From contig JAXGGA010002893.1 of assembly GCA_038373865.1 (NCBI GenBank), forward strand, positions 26,001 through 90,000: a DNA stretch of 64,000 bases. Reading direction: 5' to 3'. Below are positions 53,754 to 64,000 of this stretch, one piece after another. This DNA comes from Uloborus plumipes. Taxonomy: Eukaryota > Arthropoda > Arachnida > Araneae > Uloboridae. Each line of letters begins with the position of its first letter. Position 1 is the first letter of the stretch. Under the pieces are notes generated by a model, which was not told the origin of the DNA, did no database searches, and worked only from the letters and a program-made list of their open reading frames with translations. The position numbers were made by a program, and so were the translations under genes.

Positions 53754-55604
53754 CTATTTAGTTTTAGAAAATTGGGGTTGGTGCACCATCAGAAATATTT
53801 ACTTTTTATTATTGTTAATATATTTTAGGTGGGGAAGGAGTCTCTCGACTTGATACAAATGATTATGCTTTGAACTTTTTACCTTTCTAGTCACTCAGAA
53901 GAATTTGTAACGGTTAAAAAATTGCTCAATTTTCTTCTAATTAAAAATGGCGCCTACGAAATTGTCGAAACATGAAAATAACTGAGGTTGTGTACCATTG
54001 TCAAAAAATGAGACATGATGGGGGGAACGATAAACATATATTTATTTAGGAAGCATTTTTAACAAAGAATCAACAAGAATGATGTGATAAGCAGTTTTGC
54101 ATGTGTCATTTATTTATTTATTTATATAGAATGATTTATATAGTATGATTTACATAGAAATATAAAATTTAAAACAAAAATAAAAGAAATTGCACATAAA
54201 CAATAATAAAAAAAAAAGATTGTGTGTTTCAGCATGTTGTTCAGCGGACAACTGGAAATATTTATCTAACTTCACTATTTCATTTAATAAAAGGCATTGC
54301 TGAACCATTTATAGACGAAAACTTGTGAAAAATACGCAAACACTATCACTAAATGTGAAAGAACCTTTGATAGCGTTTGCTAAGCATGTGTTTTCTGTAA
54401 GCTAGAGCATCATGCGCTGATAAATGTTATCGATGCTGACAGTCGTAAAATATCAAATCGTAAATGTACTTTATCGATTAGAGTAGGGTAGAGCTCTCAA
54501 TGACAAATGAAGCGTAAAACATTTTGCAAAAAATTCATAACTCAGAAACCTGATTTTTAAATCGTAAATAGAATACCATAGCTTCAAGTCGTATAGCCAA
54601 AATAAAAAGAAATCAGACGTAAAACTTAAAACGACTTTCAAATCATGAAAAATGCAAAATATTAAATAATAAATGCTGATATTTCGAATTTTAAAGTTTG
54701 AGAAATATTTATCAAAAGGATTTTTTTAAACAGTAAATAAATGCAAATAAAATATTCATAGATTACGCGTGCTTAAGTAAAAGAAATTTAGCAGTTTGCA
54801 GCGATATGACAGATTTTATTATGGCATAAAAAAAGAATAACTGTTACTTAATGAATGCAGGAAGTTATGTATATGTTGTGACTGAAGCAAATTACGTGTA
54901 TCTATACATTAGCAAGGCATATATTTGTTTGAACAACGCAATTTACATTGTGGCACTTACTTGAAATGGTATCTAATATTTAAGGATCTTAGTCAACTCT
55001 GTTTAATGTAAAAAAGAACTTTACACTGCGCGATGAGATTCAATTAAATACTAATACGTGTTGGAACGCTAGATAGAGTATTTCGTTTTCAGCCATTTTT
55101 TCAAGTTAATTAAAATGTACACAAGTTCGTTTCGACGTCAAGTATTTACTTGTAGTTGTTCATTTTAATTGACCATGGTGTTACTTTATATTTTCTATAA
55201 ACTTTGAAATGTACTACTCGTCACTTTGTTCTTTTCTTTGCTATTTTGTTTCATTTTTTTTTATATGAACATTTGCATAACACGGAAATTATCTCGCACA
55301 ATTTGATATATTGCAGACTGAAGCGTTAGGATTCCCATACATTACTAACATGAATGGTAGGTTTCTATCATTAACCGTGTCGAGGTTCCTTGAAAAGGAA
55401 TTCGGGGGTAAGGGATTAATGATAGAAGTTTCACCACTAGTCTCTTATAAAACGGGGGTGGGGGGAGGGGTAAAAAAGAAGTTTTGAGCGGTGCAGGTAT
55501 AACTGTTTATTTCTTAGATGATAAGTAATCAATTTTTTTCAGTCTATAATTAAATTTCTTCACACCACATTTGATTTAAAATATCATTTTTTTTTTTGCA
55601 GAAT
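53754..55604. other. Intergenic DNA, no gene seen
   Basis: AT-rich sequence. A small inverted pair TCTATCATTAA / TTAATGATAGA lies at 55366-55428, and a G-rich run at 55456-55470. Confidence 0.45.
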
Positions 55605-55778
55605 AATGGTGCTCAAGTCTTACGTCGAGTCAATAGCAACTTTTCTAGCTTTTTCGATTCCATCTAACAAATTAGATACAATTTCCACATCGGATGTCCC
55701 TCTGTTATCCGACCAAAATCTATCGATGGTTAAAAAGCAAATGACACTACATTCATCTGCTGATAATGTGTTAAAATA
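55605..55778 (+). CDS. Candidate host exon interrupted by the Tc1 insertion
   Basis: A strong acceptor-like string (poly-T then GCAG) ends at 55601. The frame from ATG at 55606 is open for about 58 codons (MVLKSYVESIATFLAFSIPS...) up to the Tc1 target TA. If the element is ignored, the frame continues past its right flank and stops within seven codons (TAG at 57014-57016). The product has no recognised domain. The alternative frame stops after 21 codons. This could be a short terminal exon or chance next to a T-run. Confidence 0.25.
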
Positions 55779-55850
55779 CACTGAAGTGACAAAAGTCATG
55801 GGATAGCAATATGCAAATTTTCAGATGGCAGTAGCATCGCATAGAACAGG

Positions 55851-55857
55851 TATAAAT
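55851..55857 (+). promoter_or_regulatory. TATA box of DD36E copy 3
   Basis: TATAAAT about 62 bp upstream of the transposase ATG, conserved in all three copies. Confidence 0.5.
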
Positions 55858-55918
55858 GCGCAGTGCTTTTACAGAGCTTTCATTTCTGTTCAAGTTATTC
55901 ATGTGAAGAGGTTTTAAC

Positions 55919-56965
55919 GTGATGATGACCGCACGACGTGAATTAACAGACTTTGAACGCGGAATGTTAGTTGGAGCTAGACGCATGGGTCATGCCATTT
56001 CGGAAATCGTTAGAGAATTCAACATTCCCAGATCCACTGTGTCAAGAGTGTGCCGAGAGTATGAAATTTCAGGCATAACATCCCACCATGGACAGCGCAG
56101 TGGTCGACCGCCTGCACTTAAAGATCGAGACCGGCGACGTCTGCAAAGAGTCGTAAATTCTAACAGACAAGCAACACTGCGTCAAATCACCGTAGAAATC
56201 AATGTGGGACGTACAATGGACGTGTCTGCTAGAACTGTGCGGAGAAATTTGGATTTCTTGGGCTATTCCAGCAGAAGACCGACTCGAGTGCCTTTACTGA
56301 CAGAACGACATCGCTTGCAGCGACTCTCGTGGACACGTGAGCATATCGGTTGGTCCCTAGATGAATGGAAAACCGTGGCCTGGTCCGATGAGTCACGATT
56401 TCAGCTGGTAAGAGCCGATGGTAGGGTTCGAGTGTGGCGCAGACCCCACGAAGCCATGGACCCAAACTGTCAGCAAGGCACTGTTCAAGCTGGTGGTGGC
56501 TCCGTAATGGTGTGGGCTGTTTTTTCATGGCATGGACTTGGTCCTCTAGTGCGACTGGACCGAACATTGACTGGAAATGCTTATGTGCAGCTACTTGGAG
56601 ATCACTTGCAGCCATTCATGGACTTCATGTACCCAAACAACGATGGGATTTTTATGGATGACAATGCGCCATGTCACCGGGCCACAACTGTTCGCAATTG
56701 GTTTGAAGAAAATTCTGGACAATTCCAACGAATGATTTGGCCACCTAGATCGCCCGACATGAATCCCATTGAGCATTTATGGGACACCATCGAGAGGTCT
56801 GTTCGTGCCCAAAATCCTGCCCCATCAACGCTTTCACAATTATGGACGTCTATCGAGACAGCATGGCTCAATATTCCTGCAGAAGACTTCCAACGACTTG
56901 TTGAGTCCATGCCACGTCGAGTTGTTGCACTTCGCCGGGCAAAAGGAGGGCCGACACGATATTAA
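55919..56965 (+). CDS. Tc1-like transposase, DD36E (copy 3)
   Basis: A 348-residue transposase with D157, D248 and E285 in place, both helix-turn-helix segments and the SGRPP motif. Only one residue, T for A at 139, differs from the majority of the three copies, so this protein is closest to their consensus and the best candidate for an active enzyme. The stop lies 4 bp before the right TIR, leaving almost no 3' untranslated sequence inside the element. Confidence 0.93.
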   Translation: MMMTARRELTDFERGMLVGARRMGHAISEIVREFNIPRSTVSRVCREYEISGITSHHGQRSGRPPALKDRDRRRLQRVVNSNRQATLRQITVEINVGRTMDVSARTVRRNLDFLGYSSRRPTRVPLLTERHRLQRLSWTREHIGWSLDEWKTVAWSDESRFQLVRADGRVRVWRRPHEAMDPNCQQGTVQAGGGSVMVWAVFSWHGLGPLVRLDRTLTGNAYVQLLGDHLQPFMDFMYPNNDGIFMDDNAPCHRATTVRNWFEENSGQFQRMIWPPRSPDMNPIEHLWDTIERSVRAQNPAPSTLSQLWTSIETAWLNIPAEDFQRLVESMPRRVVALRRAKGGPTRY

Positions 56966-57083
56966 GAGGTATCCCATGACTTTTGTCACTTCAGTGTATA
57001 TTGTTTCCATGTATAGTCTAAATCGTGCTGCAAAGGCAGCAATTCTGACAGCTTCTTTAACTTCAAAAAAAAAAAAAAAACAA

Positions 57084-57128
57084 ACAGAGAGAGAGAGAGA
57101 GAATGAGAGAGATAGAGAGGAAGAGAGA
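57084..57128. repeat. (GA)n-rich microsatellite
   Basis: Imperfect GAGAGA tract preceded by a poly-A run (57065-57080). Confidence 0.8.
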
Positions 57129-57203
57129 CATTTTGCTATTGAATTGACGATCCCTTACTGAACGCCTATGATCAAAAATGTATCATTCGTCTCATAATTA
57201 CTT

Positions 57204-57572
57204 CACGGCAAAAATGAACTGTTTTACAATATAATTCTGGCACCAGAGATTCCAATTAAAACTTGCAAAATGCACAGTAATAAAAAGTAAACTAGCAATT
57301 TCACAGTTTCTTACTGTAAATCAGCAATTTTAGTTTATTACCACCAATTTAGCTGCATTATACTGTAAAAACAAGGGTATGATACTGTCAGCAGTAGTTC
57401 CAGTTTAAAACTACAAAATGCGCAGTAATAAAATGTAATATTAGCAGTTTTACAATTTATTACTATACATTAGCAATTTTACAGGTTATTACTGCAAAAT
57501 AGCAAATTTTACAGTTTATTACTACTAAATTTGCTGTATTGTACTGCAAAAACAACATCTATTTTTGCAGTG
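57204..57572. mobile_element. Palindromic ACTGTAAAA MITE, copy C
   Basis: Ends CACGGCAAAAATGAACTG and CATCTATTTTTGCAGTG. Internal short palindromes as in copy A, same orientation. The flanks TTACTT and TTACTG may be a target duplication. Confidence 0.65.
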
Positions 57573-59011
57573 TTACTGAAGGGAGGGTTCATGAAGCAAA
57601 CTGCGCAATTGAAAGTTATAGGGGGTGGAGGAATCTTGCTCACGCAAGAAATTGAGAGAGGTGGGTCATCCTCTTTGGGAAATATGAACATCAATATATT
57701 TTGAGCATTAATCAGGGTAAATTGAAAAAAAAATAAACCCTTAAATTATTTTCTTGAGAAATGTTTATTATAACTTGAAAAAAAAATATTTATTGTGCTT
57801 TATATTCAATCTTTCTGTACTCCAGCATTTAAACGAATAATTTTTAAGTATGCCCATCTCCCTACCCGGTTTAACACAGAAACAAGATTTTGTTCCAATT
57901 AAGAATATATACATATAAATAAAAAAGTAATGAATTGCATTTTTGAAAACTTTACCTTTTATGTAGGGCACTCTGATTCAATTAAAAATATTTTCAAAAT
58001 ATCTATCTTAATTACTTGATGAGGAAAGACATCAAAATCAAAGTTGGCAAAATGATAGACTTGGCGCTTAATGGGGTAAAAACATTTTCATTACGTCTTC
58101 TTATATTTAGGCATGTTCTTTCTTTATTTATTCATTTACTGCTATAAAGTAGGTACAGCAGGTTGAACTGCTAAATAAACTTGCAAATGTTTCATGTACA
58201 GGTATAAAAAAATAATAATAATAAAAAGAAAGATACAGAGAGAGAAAAAGAAAAGAAGAGGGGGGGGGAGGTAAAAGGCAAACCGAAAGGAACAATAAAT
58301 AAATAAATAAATAAAAAAGTATATTTTTGAATTATAATTTTGTATTATAATGAGAGAAATTTAAATCAAATTTTTGAAAGTGATTTTCGTAGGTATTTCA
58401 GGCCATTTCTCCAAAAGGAAAACTTTAGCAAAATATTTTTCATTTTAATGAAAAAGAACAGAAAAGAGGAGCAGGAAAGTGGCTAATCATTCACGGAAAT
58501 TGACGTTTGCCACTCCTAGAAGAAGACAGATGATCTTAGAATCGGGATTTCGAAAACGGAAGGTAATTCCGGATGTGTTATCTCAAAGTAGATAAAGAAT
58601 TTCGAATTAGCATTTTTGTACTTTTCAACAAGCAACACACAATAAAGATTGCCCGTGAATTTCAACGGCTTTATATTAATTTAAATTGTTTTTCTGGCAG
58701 CGTTAGAATTTGGTGTATACAAAGGCCAAGATTATTACTACACTGTTTTAGATTAAGAAATTAACATCAAAAGCCTTTCCTTTAAAATATTCTTTTGTTG
58801 AAGAGTAAATTATGCTATAAAACCCAGTTATAACGCCACAAAATTTGCATCTCAGAGCTTTCCCACTAGAAATATGCGAAATTACTGGAGCTACTTTAGC
58901 GAGCTAGTATTTCACAAAAGTTACTTTTTTGCATATCCCTAAAGAAAAGTACCAATTGATTAAATGAAGTACTTTATTTCTTAAATAAACGTAAGTAACT
59001 AATATTTCCGG
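57573..59011. other. Intergenic DNA with a MITE end
   Basis: At 58041-58075, GATAGACTTGGCGCTTAATGGGG matches the right end of the TTAA MITEs at 5554 and 7260; a left end was not found. A/G-rich runs at 58230-58320. No gene seen. Confidence 0.4.
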
Positions 59012-59370
59012 CACTGTAAAAATAAATAATGTTGTTTTTACAGTGTAATACATTTAATTTTATAGAAATAAATTAAAAGTTGCTAATTTTACAGTACTAA
59101 ACTGTAAAAATCGAAAATTTTACTGTAGTAAACTGTAAAATCGCTAATTTGACAGTTTTGAAATGAAACCTCTGCTACCAGTATTATACTGCTGTTTTTA
59201 CAGTATAATACAGCTAAATTTTATGGCAATAAACTGTAAAATTGCTAACTTTACAGTAAGAAACTAAAATTGCTAGTTTTACAATTTATGATTGTGCATT
59301 TTACAATTATAAATTAGAGCCTCGGATGATAATATTATACTGTAAAAACAACAGTTTTTTTTTTGCACTG
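59012..59370. mobile_element. Palindromic ACTGTAAAA MITE, copy D (inverted)
   Basis: Ends CACTGTAAAAATAAATAATG and AACAGTTTTTTTTTTGCACTG. The internal landmark CCTCTGCTACCAGTATTATA is the reverse complement of that in copies A, B, C and E, so this copy lies in opposite orientation. Confidence 0.65.
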
Positions 59371-60309
59371 TACATATACTTACTATATGTAGTTAAAGCA
59401 ACGAGAGGCGGTTTGTGTTGCCCATGCTTTAAAATCTTCCTTTTTTTTCCTTGAAATAATATTTAACACCCAAATCTCGGTTTACAATCATCAAACTATT
59501 GAGAATGCGACGAAAATCAATTCTGGAAAAACTCTTTATTAAACATGAGACAATGTAACATGAACCACTTTGTTTTAAAGACAGTTGTAATTTCTTCTTT
59601 TCTGCGCATTTTACTAAAATCTTTTCTACCTCTTTTAGTACTTAAATTACAAAAGAATTCTCTCCATTGTCATACATTTGAGACAGGAATGGAATTTCTG
59701 AACATCTTGCAGTAACGCAATATCCGAGGAATTTAGTTACTTTGGTATTTAAGAATGCAAGTTCATATTCAGTTTATATGTTCAGATACTTTGTTGCTCA
59801 TTTTCATGCAAATGTCTGTGTTGAAAATCGTAGCGTATTATTTACACAGCTTAGCGTATGAAATATTGAGACAGTATGCGTAGCATTTGTGGGTGATTTT
59901 CCGAAGGAACCTTTAGACTAATTAATAAATTTCGAATAGTGCCTAACGCTCTGACCAGATAACATGTATCTCAGTTTTATCTTATATGATAACTTTCTTG
60001 TAGATAGACTTAACTACAAGTAGACTTTCTTGTAGACTTAATTTCATAATTAAAATTAATGAAAAAAAATATTTAGATAATGTCTCTAATTTATAGTATT
60101 CTGAAGAAATGATTTTAACTGCAGTGTTTTGACGAAAATTTATATATAAGAACTAAATTATAACAAATAAAAAATACTTTATAAAAAATCTGCTTATACA
60201 ACGTATATTATTAATTTGTTTGTTTATTCAAATGCGAGTTTTATGTATTGTTAAGGCTATACTTTACTACCACTTGACTTACGTATAACTCCATAATAAG
60301 GATACAATA
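59371..60309. other. Intergenic DNA, no gene seen
   Basis: AT-rich sequence. TAGACTTAACTACAAGTAGACTTTCTTG near 60003 is a short local duplication. No further feature recognised. Confidence 0.45.
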
Positions 60310-60311
60310 TA

Positions 60312-60880
60312 CAGTGAACTCTCACTTATGCGCCGGCCCAAGGGACCAATAGAAAACGGCGCATAAGTGAGAGAGACGTATAAGTGAACAAGTCTATTTG
60401 AAGGACTAAAACGCAACATAGACGGTTCTAATGAGAGAATGAATAAGAATGTTTCTATAGACAAGGGACATATTACTATGGTTTGGCAATTACTGTAACG
60501 TAACTACAATGATAAAGAGAAAACAAAAATTGTAGCATACCTAATTACAAACTGTTCACTTTAAAACGATCCATAATAGGTAATTGTCCCTCTCCGAACT
60601 CTAGTTCATGCGGAAAAAATGCCTTCCGTGAACAATAAAGGCGAAAGATTAAAGAGGAAAGTGAAGAAAAATGCTTATTTTTTAAAGAAAATAAATATAT
60701 ATATATTTTTTTACATTTTACGGAAAATTCGGCGCATAAGTGAAATATTTATCTTTAGAGCGACGCATAAACGAACGATAGTATCAGTATTTTGCTATGG
60801 AATGTGCTGGGACCATTTAAAATCGTTGTATAAGTGAAAAAGGCGCATAAATGAAGCGGTGTAAAAGTGAGAGTTCACTG
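60312..60880. mobile_element. pogo/Tigger-like MITE, 569 bp
   Basis: Ends CAGTGAACTCTCACTTATGC and its near-complement AAGTGAGAGTTCACTG, flanked by TA (60310-60311, 60881-60882). CAGTGAA...CTC ends with a TA target are typical of pogo-type elements. CGCATAAGTGA-like strings recur at about 60359, 60384, 60731, 60764, 60828 and 60843, so the TIR motif is repeated inside. Non-coding. Confidence 0.65.
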
Positions 60881-60882
60881 TA

Positions 60883-62401
60883 TATAAATTGAAAATAAAT
60901 AGGAATGTGTAAAATAAACTAAGTAAAGTACTAGTTAAAACGATTAAAGATGTAACTAATATCCCTTCTCCGAACTCAGGCAAAAACATTGCAAACTGAT
61001 ATTGCGTAATTTTTTCTTAAAAAATTTAAACTTTTAATGGAAACCGCGAGGGTGGGGTCATACACATTGTTCCATTATAAGCCACTGTTTTCTTTAAAAA
61101 TAAATTACTAATAGTTTATACAGTAACCCATCAGCTGAAAACGCATTATGATGCAAGTAATTGAAAAAAATAAAATAGTCAGTAACAAAAGATATATTCT
61201 TTGCTAATTGAATAACGAGTTTATCGAAATGATTGTGAACAAGTAGTGTTGTTAATTTTCTGTATCAAAAGCTTTTGAACCATAAGGTAAGTGCGCGAAA
61301 TAAACTCAACCTATAGTTCGCTTATTGTTTTGATTTCATGATTAAATTCGTTCCAACTATTGTTCATTCATCATCTGACCTGTAAAAAAATAAAATAATA
61401 ATACCGAGTGAAGATTTAGGCTTTAATTAGGTTTACTTGCAGTTTTAACAAAGAGAGATGTTGTAGAATACGCATTCCGAATTCAAATTATGTTTTCCTC
61501 AATGATGAAATGTAACTGGTGAGTGTAAGCGTATGTGCGTTGCCATGTGTGTGAGCGTGTGTATGCTGTTTCATCACCATGTGCTGCATAGGTCCCATGC
61601 AGGGACTGGTGAGTAGGCCCGTGTTGGTGGAGCATCGGGATGCGAGCCGTTGGTAGACTGCCAATCTGAAAGGGGCTACGCGACATTTGAGGTCCAAAAA
61701 TAAAGAAACAAATATAAATGTGTCACTGCTCAAAAAAAAAAAAAAAAAAAAAAAAGCCGTAGATATAGTTAGTATGTTTAAAAATTTTACGTGTTTTACA
61801 TGTGTTTTATTTATTTTTGAAAAAAATAAATAATAAAAATTAAAAAAAATAAATAAATAAAAATAAACGATAAAGAAATAGACTCGTAACTGCTCGCAAA
61901 ACGGATATTTTATTCGATATTTTCACTGAATAATTGTTTCAAATAAAGTTATTGAGTAAAACTGAAAAATTAGTCCCTATTATTATGATAATGGACATTA
62001 AGTGGTAGGAAGCAGTAATCAGTCACTTAAATTGGCATTGAATCAACTCTGAAGAAAAACAGATGATCATGAATTGAGAGCCCGGAAAAGGAAGAAAAAA
62101 TTCCGGATGTTGCATTGGACAGATAGATAAACTTTGTTAAATGGACTTCTCTGTTTGTGATTGAATAACGCAAACTGGAGAAAGGATGAAATATTTTATT
62201 TATTTCAATCTTTGCTTCTTGCATTAAAATTAAATGACATCAAAACTAAACAGACATAGTAACTTACGGCTGTCCTTGCGCATTGCGTCTCATGGAATAT
62301 ATTAACAAAACCATACCGCTGGATTCAGTGCAAGTTGCACTCATCCGAATCTCGTCGGTGAACTTGATAGCTATTGTTTTTTTTTTTTTTTTGTATGCAT
62401 G
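60883..62401. other. Intergenic DNA with a SINE-like stretch
   Basis: AT-rich except about 61500-61700, whose minus strand shares ordered landmarks with 45636-45820 (CCTCAAATGTCGCGTAGCCC, CAGATTGGCAGTCTACCAAC, CA-rich end). A poly-A at 61732-61755 borders it. Minus-strand frames of 67 and 81 codons overlap there and are not considered genes. Confidence 0.35.
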
Positions 62402-62750
62402 CACTGCTAAAAATAAACTGTTGTTTTTATAGTATAATTATGGCAGCCGAGGTTCCAATTTAAAGCTATAAAATTCACAGTAATAAACTGTAAAACTAGC
62501 AATTTGACAGGTTCTTACTGCAAAGTAAGCAATTTTAGAGTTTATTGCCGCAAAATTCAGCTGTATTACACTGTAAAAACAACAGTAAAATACTGGCAGC
62601 AGAGGTTCAAGTTTAAAACTGTAAAATGCACGGTAATAAACTAAAATTAGCAATTTTATAGTTTATTACTGTAAAATTAGCCCTTTTTACAGTTTATTAC
62701 TAATAAATTAGCTGTGTTATACTGTAAAAACAACATCTATTTTTACAGTA
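62402..62750. mobile_element. Palindromic ACTGTAAAA MITE, copy E
   Basis: Ends CACTGCTAAAAATAAACTG and CATCTATTTTTACAGTA; interior and orientation as in copy A. Preceded by a T-run at 62378-62391. Confidence 0.65.
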
Positions 62751-64000
62751 TGGTTTTTAAACACAAACTGTGTAAGCAATGCAGTAATAATTTTTTTTTT
62801 TAATATTTGTTATTCAAAAGTTGTGAAAAAATACTAAAACAGAAACGGTTCACGAATCAAATACTTTCAATCTGCATTTGATATAGAGGAAAGTAAACTT
62901 AGGAAATTAAATTTTGAATTGATGAACAGGAATATCTGTGAAATAAAAAAAAAGGTATAAAAAAGTGAAACTAAAATAATTAGCAATAGAAATGTTTGAT
63001 AAGCAAAACGCTAAATGAATAGAATGAAAAATGAGTATAAAACAAAGTATTGTCAATGAAACTCTATTTTATAATAAAATGTCTTTATATTCATTGACTG
63101 AGACAATTTATTTCAATGTACAGTTTAGTCGTATCTATTTACATTGTTGTAACACTTTTTTTTAATTTTTAAAATCAAAATCAAAGATTAACCATAAAAA
63201 TTCTTCAAGTTGTTTTTCAAATACGCATAAAACTTAAAATGTTTTTCGCGTCATGAGCCAAATGACAAAAGACTTTTCTTGACATTATTATTTTTAAAAA
63301 TTAAGACTACACTATAAGAAGTACGAAACATACAAATATTTCGTTATTTTTTTTTAGTATGTGAGCGTTTGCTAAAATATATATTTTACATCTGAAAGTT
63401 TGAGATGAAAGTATTATGATAAAGAGCTAGGGATTGAATGGTCATGTGAGATAAAGTGTTTAATTTAGTATAGTGACCATTTAAACAAAATCAATATATC
63501 TTTAAAATAAATGAAGGGGTGATAGTCAAATTTTTATTTTGGATTTCAATATTTAAGAGTTAAGATTTGAATTCAAAATTTTAATACCAGCAATATTTTA
63601 TTTAGCGAAAAAATTCGTTTCTTATTTGATTCTGGAACGTTTTAAAATCGAAAGACATCCTTTACTTTTTCTTTACAGAATTTTGTTTATTAGACTTTTC
63701 ATGAATTGACTGCAGAAGGCTTCTAACGTGTCTTAAAAATGCTTTCTAAGACATCTAAGCTGGATTCATTTTGTCATCTTAGAACAATTTAAGTAAGATA
63801 AGGTAAATTGCGAAAGGATATAGGCCTAATATCTATTTTTTCTCTAACTTAGGTAATCTTAACCCATAACGCAGATAATACCTAAATATTAGTTTCCCTG
63901 AAAAAATATTGCTTGCAATACAAACGTGTTAAAAGCAAAATATGGATTGAAAATACTGCATGATTGTTTTCCTGTAATGTTTGTTACATTCTTTGTGCAT
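62751..64000. other. AT-rich intergenic DNA, no gene seen
   Basis: No open frame, repeat end or motif was recognised. Confidence 0.5.

Larger units (their letters stand above)
55779..56996 (+). mobile_element. Tc1/mariner DD36E element, copy 3 (intact)
   Basis: 1218 bp, perfect 27-bp TIRs (55779-55805, 56970-56996), TA on each side (55777-55778, 56997-56998). Identical in length and layout to copies 1 and 2, plus orientation. Confidence 0.93.

Overview
This is a gene-poor, very AT-rich eukaryotic window dominated by transposable elements and simple repeats. It has no operons, ribosome-binding sites or bacterial gene density. The element mix suggests an arthropod, most likely a chelicerate such as a spider: three intact DD36E Tc1/mariner elements, a Gypsy-type LTR retrotransposon, a Penelope-like reverse transcriptase, a decayed mariner-type transposase, many TIR-bearing non-autonomous elements and long (TA)n tracts. 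The host assignment is inference from repeat content, not from a marker gene.

Layout. 1-10.3 kb: intergenic DNA with a tRNA-derived SINE (2.4 kb), two related TTAA-type MITEs (5.4 and 6.9 kb) and a 1600-bp TIR element with a repeated internal motif (7915-9514). 10.3-11.5 kb: first DD36E Tc1-like copy (minus). 12.3-20.7 kb: an apparently complete Gypsy element on the minus strand inserted in a (TA)n tract. Its two 1381-bp LTRs look identical; gag and pol are joined by an evident -1 frameshift site, and a tRNA-His-type primer site and a polypurine tract are in place. 22.3-25.1 kb: a Penelope-like element arranged as a near-perfect ~950-bp inverted repeat between (TA)n tracts. 29-31.5 kb: a cluster of palindromic MITEs, a foldback element and an internally deleted mariner-type transposase pseudogene. 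34.7-47 kb: RTE-like retroposon ends, a TTAA MITE, ~525-bp and ~147-bp tandem repeat families (with inverted or dispersed relatives), and the second DD36E copy (plus, 40946-42163). 47.9-49.5 kb: a 1563-bp foldback element with Tc1-type ends. 49.5-64 kb: mostly unannotatable DNA with two candidate host exons (53.6 kb minus; 55.6 kb plus), the third DD36E copy (55779-56996), three more palindromic MITEs and a pogo-like MITE.

The potentially working genes are all selfish. Each DD36E transposase sits in its own 1218-bp TIR element with its own TATA box. The Gypsy element carries gag, then pro-RT-RNaseH-IN by frameshifting, between LTRs. The most notable observations are the U UUA AAC slippery heptamer directly abutting the gag stop with a pairing-capable segment 6 nt downstream, a 28-codon highly basic micro-ORF inside each LTR, the trio of almost identical intact DD36E elements, and a GC-rich 55-codon exon-like segment at 53.6 kb.
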